Assembly: GCA_916720465.1 (NCBI GenBank)
Contig: CAKARF010000032.1
Location: 1-9,308 of the forward strand
Direction of reading: 5' to 3'
From: an uncultured Atopobium sp.
GTDB lineage: Bacteria; Actinomycetota; Coriobacteriia; Coriobacteriales; Atopobiaceae
Length of the DNA: 9,308 bases
Positions 1-5,152 of this stretch are shown here, one piece after another. Positions within the stretch are counted from its first letter, which is position 1. The number at the start of each line of letters is the position of its first letter. The notes below the pieces were generated by a model, which saw only the letters and a program-made list of their open reading frames with translations, was not told the origin of the DNA and did no database searches. The translations under genes were made by a program, and so were the position numbers.

Positions 1-602
1 ATAAAGAGGGCTTCTTAAGAAACAGAAGGTCTCTTATTCAGACTATGGGTAGAGCTGCAAGAAACGCTTCTGGCCAGGTCATTATGTACGCCGATAAAAT
101 CACTGATTCCATGCGCATTGCCATTGATGAAACAAGAAGACGTCGAGAAATTCAGGAAGCGTTTAACAAAGAGCACGGTATTGTGCCTAAAACCGTTAAG
201 AAATCTATTACTGATATTGCAGGCTTTATTGCCGAGGCATCAGAAAACATTGATAAACGTAAACGCAAAAACGGAGAGTTCTACACCGCTTCAGATGATG
301 AAGACTCTTTGGAAGAGCAGCAAGAGTCAATTCTTGAAATGCCTGCAGAGTTGCTTGCTGAAGAGTTGCAAAATCTTCCTCGTACAGAGGTTGAAGCTAT
401 GCTTTCTGGAATGGAAGCAGAGATGGCAGAGGCATCTGCATCTATGGATTATGAGCATGCAGCAGAACTCAGAGATCAGATTGTCGCCATTAGAAGTCAG
501 CTTGAAGGCACTACCTCAGATGATGTTATCAAGAGGCTTAAAACTGGTGCTAGAAAAGGCAGCGCTCACGCTACGCGCAGACGCTATAGAGGCAAACATT
601 AG
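1..602 (+). CDS. uvrB: UvrB, excinuclease ABC subunit B (C-terminal part, 5' end outside window)
   Basis: UvrB is the DNA-loading helicase-like subunit of nucleotide excision repair; it receives damaged DNA from UvrA and recruits UvrC. The reading frame is open from the window edge (first full codon at position 3), giving about 199 residues of what is normally a 650-700 residue protein. The visible part opens with the end of the second RecA-like domain, including helicase motif VI (SLIQTMGRAARN; the family more often has QTIGRAARN). It continues with the conserved VIMYADKITDSM segment and an acidic linker. The C-terminal UVR motif (YEHAAELRDQI), which contacts UvrC, follows. The ATG at 45 lies inside motif VI and is not a real start. 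The TAG stop overlaps the TAA stop of the convergent gene by four bases. Identification is secure. Confidence 0.96.
   Translation, partial: KEGFLRNRRSLIQTMGRAARNASGQVIMYADKITDSMRIAIDETRRRREIQEAFNKEHGIVPKTVKKSITDIAGFIAEASENIDKRKRKNGEFYTASDDEDSLEEQQESILEMPAELLAEELQNLPRTEVEAMLSGMEAEMAEASASMDYEHAAELRDQIVAIRSQLEGTTSDDVIKRLKTGARKGSAHATRRRYRGKH
553..574 (-). terminator. Putative intrinsic terminator of the mrp/flavoprotein operon, inside uvrB
   Basis: On the minus strand a 6-bp GC-rich stem (GTAGCG / CGCTGC, one G-T wobble) closes a TGAG tetraloop and is followed by CTTTTC. It starts about 24 nt after the minus-strand stop codon, where a terminator would be expected, but it lies within the last codons of uvrB because the two genes converge with overlapping stops. 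The T-run is short, so this is plausible rather than certain. No equivalent plus-strand hairpin with a T-run was found just after uvrB. Confidence 0.42.
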
Positions 603-2269
603 GCGTTGTTGTAGTGCTCTACTATAAGCTCGGCCATCCTAATACCATCAGCAGCTGCACTCATAATGCCGCCGGCGTAGCCAGCGCCTTCTCCTACAGG
701 CCATACACCTGGAGTGTTAATACTTTGTCCTGTTTCATCGCGGGTAATTCTTACGGGAGAGCTTGATCTTGTTTCAACACCCGTAAGAACTGCATCGGGA
801 TGAGCAAAGCCATGAAGTTTTTTGTCCATGACCGGAAGGGCTTCTCGCAAGGTATGTAAGACATAGGGTGGAAGACAGTCTTCAAGCAAGGTCCAGGTAA
901 CACCACGTGGGTAGGTTGGTTTTACCGAACGAGGTCCAGTAGATGCTTTCTTGTTTAGGAAGTCGCCTACAAGCTGGGCAGGGGCAACATAAGCTCCGCC
1001 GCCCGCTTTAAAGGCTGCTTGCTCGCAAGAACGTTGCAGCTCAATGCCAGCAAGTACGTCGTCTCCTGGTAGATCTTCTGGATAGACGTTAGCTAACAGG
1101 CCGGAGTTGGCATTTTTGCCCGCACGGTCAGACAGGCTCATGCCATTTGTGACTACGCCGCCCTTCTCGCTAGCTGCAGAAACAACATAGCCACCGGGAC
1201 ACATACAGAACGAGAAGGCACTTCTACCAGAGGGAAGGTGAACAGAAAGCTTGTAGGGTGCCGCTCCTAGTACAGGATTGGTTGCTTCAGGGCCATAGAG
1301 TGATTTGTTGATTTGAGACTGAAGATGCTCAATTCGCACGCCCATAGCAAAGGTCTTTCTCTCCATGGAGATGCCTTTGTCTTTGAGCATGACGTACGTG
1401 TCTCTACTTGAGTGTCCAGTCGCAAGAATCATTGTGCGAGTCTTTATGGTTTCAGTTTGAGTTGAACCGTCTGGATTGGTCTTCTCAACCTGAATTGCAG
1501 AAAGAGAGCCATCTGAGGCTCGCTCTAGGGAGGCGAGTTTTGTCCTAAATGCAACGGTTCCACCCGCCTCTTCAATCATTGTGACAATGTTTGTCACAAC
1601 AGCGGAAAGAACATCGCTTCCTACGTGGGGTTTTGCGTCCCATAAAATGTTTTTCTGTGCACCTGCTTTTACAAAAGTCTCAAGAATAAAGCGGTGAGAA
1701 GCACTTTTGGTACCCGTGTTGAGCTTGCCGTCAGAGAATGTACCAGCACCACCAAGACCAAATTGGATGTTGCTTTCAATATCTAGCTGACCCGTTTGGT
1801 TATGATGCTCTACCACTGCAGTTCTTCGTGCTGCATCATCTCCGCGCTCAATAAGCAGGGGATTAAGACCAGCCTTGGCAAGCGTAAGCGCACAGAACAA
1901 GCCTGCACATCCTGCTCCTACAACAACGGGACGATTCTCTGAGGGAGCAGGTTGCTTCGCTTTGGGAAGCGTAAAAGCATTTGCCTCAGCAAGCTTGATA
2001 TGCTTTGCCGCAGGTTTGCCTTGAATCTTGTTAAGGAGTTTTTGTTCCGCTGCAGGCCCACCTTTAAGGTTTACGTGGTAGGTAAGGATAAGAACAATAT
2101 CGTTTCTTTTACGTGCATCAATTGAGCGTTTATGCAGCTCATATGAGGTAACCTCATCCGCAGAGACTCGGAGAGCGCGAAGCAGCGCGTCAAACCCCAC
2201 CTTTGATTCTTTAGCAGGATACTTACGAAGAGGAGCAACATGAACTTTAATGTTTGATACTTCTAGCAT
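599..2269 (-). CDS. FAD-dependent dehydrogenase-like flavoprotein, COG2509 type
   Basis: This 556-residue protein belongs to the uncharacterised FAD-dependent dehydrogenase group (COG2509); its substrate is unknown to me. Residues 1-95 form an N-terminal alpha/beta-like domain (MLEVSNIKVHV... YELHKRSIDARK), typical of the group. A Rossmann FAD-binding motif follows at 116-123 (VVGAGCAG), with an acidic residue at the end of the second strand (LIERG, E141). Other conserved blocks are FSDGKLNTG (178-186), LATGHSSRD (282-290), FCMCPGG (354-360) and a C-terminal FAD-contacting segment, PVGEGAGYAGGI (524-535). No signal peptide or membrane segment is seen, so it is probably cytoplasmic. The start is supported by AGAGGA 8 nt upstream (2278-2283), inside the end of the preceding gene, and only one base separates the two genes, implying translational coupling. 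The usual Pro in GAGPAG is Cys here (C121). Confidence 0.85.
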   Translation of the reverse strand: MLEVSNIKVHVAPLRKYPAKESKVGFDALLRALRVSADEVTSYELHKRSIDARKRNDIVLILTYHVNLKGGPAAEQKLLNKIQGKPAAKHIKLAEANAFTLPKAKQPAPSENRPVVVGAGCAGLFCALTLAKAGLNPLLIERGDDAARRTAVVEHHNQTGQLDIESNIQFGLGGAGTFSDGKLNTGTKSASHRFILETFVKAGAQKNILWDAKPHVGSDVLSAVVTNIVTMIEEAGGTVAFRTKLASLERASDGSLSAIQVEKTNPDGSTQTETIKTRTMILATGHSSRDTYVMLKDKGISMERKTFAMGVRIEHLQSQINKSLYGPEATNPVLGAAPYKLSVHLPSGRSAFSFCMCPGGYVVSAASEKGGVVTNGMSLSDRAGKNANSGLLANVYPEDLPGDDVLAGIELQRSCEQAAFKAGGGAYVAPAQLVGDFLNKKASTGPRSVKPTYPRGVTWTLLEDCLPPYVLHTLREALPVMDKKLHGFAHPDAVLTGVETRSSSPVRITRDETGQSINTPGVWPVGEGAGYAGGIMSAAADGIRMAELIVEHYNNA

Positions 2270-2270
2270 A

Positions 2271-3524
2271 TTAGTTGTCCTCTTTCAAAGATTCGCAATT
2301 CTGACCAGCGCTTTTTGCGGCAGCCAGACCGGCAACCATACCGCTCTTCCACGCCCACGAGAGGTTAAATCCTCCACATTGAGCGTCAATATCAAGAGCT
2401 TCTCCCACAATAAACAGACCAGGAACGCTATGTGCTTCAAGGGTGTTTGTGTCCACTTGATCGATGGAAATTCCACCAATACAGACCTGTGGAACAACTT
2501 TGGAAGACGTACCCGTAACGGTAAATGCTATTTTGTGAGCCTTGGTAATAGTGCTCTCTACTGAGTCATGAGCACCCAGGTAAGCAGCAATCTGTGGGTC
2601 GAGAAGACCGTCAGTGGTGTGAGCTTCTACAGCTGCCGCAACTTCCTCTTCCGCAAGCTGGGGGAGAAGGTCAATCTCAAGAACATTACCAGGTAGGGCT
2701 GTGCGAGATAAGTTGAAAATCATGATGCCCGAAAGTCCAAATGACCTAAAAAGCAGCTCGCCAGATTCCTGTTTGAGCACAACGCCGTCTCTTACAAGAG
2801 CTGCGTGTGCTCGTACGCGCTTTCCATCAAGGCTTGTTGGAGGCTGAGGAGTGCAAGTGAGTGCGCAGAGTCCTGGTCGCAGTGAGGTGGTCTGCAGCTG
2901 AAGACTTTCAGCAAGTTTGGTGGTTGTGAGTCCACCAGTAGCTAGAACTACTGATGATGCATGGACCTCATAGGTTTTCTCGCCAGCAAAGCATTCTTGA
3001 AAGGTAACGGTGAAGCCATTGTGCTGCGGATTTACCGATATGGCTTCTCGTCCTAGGGCAAATTGAACACCGGCTTTTTGGGCACGTCTGAGCAACAGTG
3101 ACTGGATGGAGCTTGCTTGCCTGGTAAGTGGGTACATTCTGCCCTCGTCTTCAGTTGCCCACGCAAGACCGCTGGATCTAAAGAAAGAGAGAATATCTGC
3201 AAGGAAGGTGTCCTTATCCCTGCAAACAGCCTGGACAAACTCTGGATGAGAGAAATTCTCAAAGCTCAAATCTGCATTGGTAAAGTTACAGCGACCTCCG
3301 CCTGTTGCAAGGATGGTTCTGCCACTCTCTAGTGCTTTTTCAAAGACAACAACGCGCTTATTGACACCAAGAGCCTCAGCAGCAGTGATGGCAGCGCAGA
3401 GTCCTGCTGCGCCGCCACCTAGAATTGCTACATCAATGTAGTCTGGCACCATGAACGCCTGAGCTTGCTTAATACGCTTAGCCTGTGCCGCTTGTCGTTC
3501 TTTAACGCGCGTTGATTGAGCCAT
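2271..3524 (-). CDS. NAD(P)/FAD-dependent oxidoreductase, HI0933/YhiN/BaiN family
   Basis: This 417-residue flavoprotein is of the HI0933/YhiN (COG2081) family, which includes the proposed bile-acid reductase BaiN; the true substrate here cannot be told. Visible motifs are the Rossmann dinucleotide-binding GGGAAG (36-41), the family hallmark GGGRCNFTN (75-83), EGRMYPLTRQA (127-137), the second ATGG (195-198), LFRSFGLSGIMI (258-269) and the C-terminal FAD-binding FIVGEALDIDAQCGGFN (371-387). The loop normally following ATGG (SYP/SMP...G-GY) is missing, since ATGGL runs almost directly into TTTKLAESL. Residues 1-24 form a basic, Gln/Ala/Lys-rich extension before the first beta strand. The chosen ATG has AAAAGG about 11 nt upstream, while an internal ATG (codon 25, at 3452) would remove the extension and lacks a clear ribosome site. 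It lies 45 bp after mrp and 1 bp before the next flavoprotein. Confidence 0.88.
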   Translation of the reverse strand: MAQSTRVKERQAAQAKRIKQAQAFMVPDYIDVAILGGGAAGLCAAITAAEALGVNKRVVVFEKALESGRTILATGGGRCNFTNADLSFENFSHPEFVQAVCRDKDTFLADILSFFRSSGLAWATEDEGRMYPLTRQASSIQSLLLRRAQKAGVQFALGREAISVNPQHNGFTVTFQECFAGEKTYEVHASSVVLATGGLTTTKLAESLQLQTTSLRPGLCALTCTPQPPTSLDGKRVRAHAALVRDGVVLKQESGELLFRSFGLSGIMIFNLSRTALPGNVLEIDLLPQLAEEEVAAAVEAHTTDGLLDPQIAAYLGAHDSVESTITKAHKIAFTVTGTSSKVVPQVCIGGISIDQVDTNTLEAHSVPGLFIVGEALDIDAQCGGFNLSWAWKSGMVAGLAAAKSAGQNCESLKEDN

Positions 3525-3569
3525 AGTAAGAACTACCTTTTGTGTTGTGTAAGTACCAGCTTCTAGGGC

Positions 3570-4418
3570 TTACAGATCAAGAACGCTTTGTGTAGCGTCA
3601 GGAACAAGGCCTTCAGGAAGCTCGCTGCTAAAGGTTCCCTTATCGGCAATCTGCGCAAAGGTTGCATCCATAGGAAGCTGTCCCAAAGGCTTGAGGTTAA
3701 ATGCTGCTGCGGTCTCAGCAAGCTTTGATGGACCGTAAGGCTCAATGCGCTCATCGCAGTGAGGGCAGGTGATGTACGCCATATTCTCAATCAAACCAAG
3801 CACAGGTACATGCATCATTTCTGCCATGCGAACTGCCTTGCCCACAACCATCTGAACAAGATCTTGTGGAGAAGAAACAATCACAACACCCTCAACAGGA
3901 AGGGACTGAAATACGGTCAGCGCAACATCGCCTGTTCCTGGAGGCATATCGATGAGTAGGTAATCAAGGTCACCCCAGTTGCACTGGCTGTAGAACTGCT
4001 GGATAGCACCAGCAACAACGGGGCCTCTCCAGAGAACAGGATCGGTCTCGTTTTGAAGTACCAGGTTGGCGCTCATAATCTTGATACCGTTTGCATCCTC
4101 AATAGGAATAAGCTGCTCTTCAACGCCGTAAGATCGCTCATCAGAAATGCCAAACATGCGAGGAATTGAAGGACCGGTAATATCGCCGTCAAGAATGCCA
4201 ACGCGCTTACCTGCGCGAGCGAGGTTAGTAGCAAGAATGCCGGTGACAAAGGACTTACCAACACCACCTTTGCCAGAAACAACGCCAATAACGTGCTTAA
4301 CGCTTGAGTGCTGATTGAGTTCAAAGCCTGCTGGTGGCTGTGGTTCTTTCTTTTTGCCGTGAAGTGCAGCGTCAATTTCCTTACGAAGTGCCTCACGATC
4401 AATATCTACGTCTGCCAT
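3570..4418 (-). CDS. mrp: Mrp/NBP35 (ApbC) family P-loop ATPase, iron-sulfur cluster carrier
   Basis: Mrp/ApbC proteins bind ATP and a bridging Fe-S cluster as dimers and deliver clusters to apoproteins in the cytoplasm. The 282-residue protein shows the deviant Walker A motif GKGGVGKS (49-56), GILDGDITGPSIPR (74-87), the WRGP segment (130-133), the Walker B/switch region LLIDMPPGTGD (154-164) and the CPHC cluster-ligand pair (218-221). It is shorter than the roughly 350-370 residue forms because it lacks the N-terminal DUF59/MIP18 domain, which is common in Gram-positive members. AAGGAG at 4423-4428 sits 4 nt before the ATG and fixes the start. It is the first gene of a leftward operon with two flavoproteins and is divergent from the DUF386 gene. 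Identification is very secure; which client proteins it serves is unknown. Confidence 0.95.
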   Translation of the reverse strand: MADVDIDREALRKEIDAALHGKKKEPQPPAGFELNQHSSVKHVIGVVSGKGGVGKSFVTGILATNLARAGKRVGILDGDITGPSIPRMFGISDERSYGVEEQLIPIEDANGIKIMSANLVLQNETDPVLWRGPVVAGAIQQFYSQCNWGDLDYLLIDMPPGTGDVALTVFQSLPVEGVVIVSSPQDLVQMVVGKAVRMAEMMHVPVLGLIENMAYITCPHCDERIEPYGPSKLAETAAAFNLKPLGQLPMDATFAQIADKGTFSSELPEGLVPDATQSVLDL

Positions 4419-4457
4419 GTCTCTCCTTATGTAGCAGTTGTATGCAGTAATGACTTA

Positions 4458-4483
4458 ATTCTACCCATAGAACTTTATGGCAA
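4458..4483 (-). promoter_or_regulatory. Possible mrp operon promoter (weak)
   Basis: On the minus strand a TAGAAT box (4458-4463) resembles a -10 hexamer, and TTGCCA (4478-4483) resembles a -35, but the spacer is only 14 bp rather than about 17. Its position, about 40 nt upstream of the mrp start, is reasonable. It is offered as the best candidate in the divergent region, not as a firm call. Confidence 0.25.
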
Positions 4484-4493
4484 ACGAGATAGC

Positions 4494-4499
4494 TATAAT
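4494..4499 (+). promoter_or_regulatory. -10 box (TATAAT) of the DUF386 gene promoter
   Basis: A perfect TATAAT lies 37 nt upstream of the DUF386 start codon and would place the transcription start near 4506, giving a leader of about 30 nt. The -35 region at normal spacing (AACTTT, 4471-4476) is a poor match, so the promoter may be weak or activator-dependent. Confidence 0.5.
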
Positions 4500-4525
4500 C
4501 TTTTCGGCGCACTTTAGCTGAACGT

Positions 4526-4531
4526 AGGAGG
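4526..4531 (+). promoter_or_regulatory. Strong Shine-Dalgarno (AGGAGG) of the DUF386 gene
   Basis: Perfect AGGAGG with a 5-nt spacer to the ATG at 4537. It is the closest match to the consensus among the ribosome sites in this window and fixes the start. Confidence 0.8.
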
Positions 4532-4536
4532 TTCAC

Positions 4537-4998
4537 ATGATTTTCTCGTCAATTAAAAATCTATCTGAGAATGACTTTGGTCAGAAATATATGGCTTGTG
4601 CTGCGGAGTTTCTGGCAACCCACAATCTGGACGAGCTGCCTTTGGGCAAAACAGAAATTGATGGAGATAACGTTTTTGTGAACGTCATGGAGTTTGAATC
4701 AGCTCTGCCTGGCGAGAAGGACTATGAGGCTCATAAGATTTACGCCGATATTCACGTAGTTATTTCTGGCACCGAAAGCATTGCCGTTGCCCCTCTTGAG
4801 CAGTGTGTTCTTAAGGGTGAGTTCAATACTGACGCTGATTTTGGTGCTTATACCAATCCTGGGGAAGAGACATGGGTCACCCTGCACGCAGGTGATTTTC
4901 TGGTGACACCTCCATCTGATGCCCACAAACCAGGCTGCACGCTGGAGAAATCTGGCTCTAAGCTTAAAAAGGCCGTGATGAAGGTTCGTGTTAAATAG
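4537..4998 (+). CDS. YhcH/YjgK/YiaL (DUF386) family protein
   Basis: The 153-residue protein matches the YhcH/YjgK/YiaL family, which also contains EbgC, the beta subunit of evolved beta-galactosidase. These are cupin-like beta-sandwich proteins with a metal-binding pocket, often associated with sialic acid or other sugar metabolism. Visible signature residues are EAHKIYADIHVVISGTE (64-80), which supplies the conserved Glu/His/Asp/His group, and DAHKPG (128-133) near the C-terminus, with a further His likely in the metal site. Length is normal for the family. It stands alone between the divergent mrp operon and a terminator-like hairpin, with no sugar gene beside it, so context does not reveal a substrate. 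The start is fixed by a consensus AGGAGG. Family assignment is firm; biochemical role is uncertain. Confidence 0.9.
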   Translation: MIFSSIKNLSENDFGQKYMACAAEFLATHNLDELPLGKTEIDGDNVFVNVMEFESALPGEKDYEAHKIYADIHVVISGTESIAVAPLEQCVLKGEFNTDADFGAYTNPGEETWVTLHAGDFLVTPPSDAHKPGCTLEKSGSKLKKAVMKVRVK

Positions 4999-5037
4999 GG
5001 AAGCGCGCTTGCCGTGCTTTGGCAGCACTATCTTGGG

Positions 5038-5056
5038 TATACTAGAACATCAGTAC
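5038..5056 (+). promoter_or_regulatory. Possible uvrA promoter -10 with LexA (SOS) box-like sequence
   Basis: TATACT (5038-5043) resembles a -10 box, and GAACATCAGTAC (5045-5056) matches the Gram-positive LexA core GAAC-N4-GTTC at 7 of 8 fixed bases. An operator overlapping the -10/+1 region is a usual arrangement for LexA repression, and uvrA is an SOS gene in many bacteria. No good -35 at 17 bp is visible (TTGGCA at 5019-5024 is 13 bp away), and the same bases form part of a hairpin, so the call is tentative. Confidence 0.35.
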
Positions 5057-5089
5057 GCACAAATTGCATCTGTGTACTGATGTTGTTTT
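5046..5089 (+). terminator. Inverted repeat with T-rich tail: putative intrinsic terminator after the DUF386 gene
   Basis: AACATCAGTAC (5046-5056) is perfectly inverted as GTACTGATGTT (5074-5084), an 11-bp stem. The inner CACA/TGTG can pair instead, through a two-base bulge, to give 14 bp and a 9-nt loop. TGTTTT follows directly. This fits an intrinsic terminator 50-90 nt after the DUF386 stop, although the stem is AT-rich. If uvrA is transcribed from the TATACT upstream, the same hairpin would sit in its leader. Confidence 0.5.
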
Positions 5090-5152
5090 CTATTGTTTGG
5101 CAGTAGGTGCGTCAAAAGAAATGCGCATGTCAAACTGGTTATGTGAGGAACT

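Noticed and set aside
118..627. A 169-codon plus-strand frame overlapping the uvrB end
   Set aside because: It runs out of frame with the clearly conserved UvrB C-terminus and yields no recognisable protein.
3525..3569. Possible terminator or promoter between mrp and the HI0933/YhiN-type gene
   Set aside because: No stem with a T-run and no paired hexamers were seen in the 45 bp; it reads as an ordinary intra-operon gap.
5014..5028. GTGCT-TTGGC-AGCAC hairpin after the DUF386 stop
   Set aside because: Only a 5-bp stem with no T-run after it; the 5046-5089 hairpin is a far better terminator candidate.
5097..5102. TTGGCA as a second uvrA -35 box
   Set aside because: No -10-like hexamer occurs 16-18 bp downstream (AATGCG/ATGCGC), so it does not form a credible promoter.
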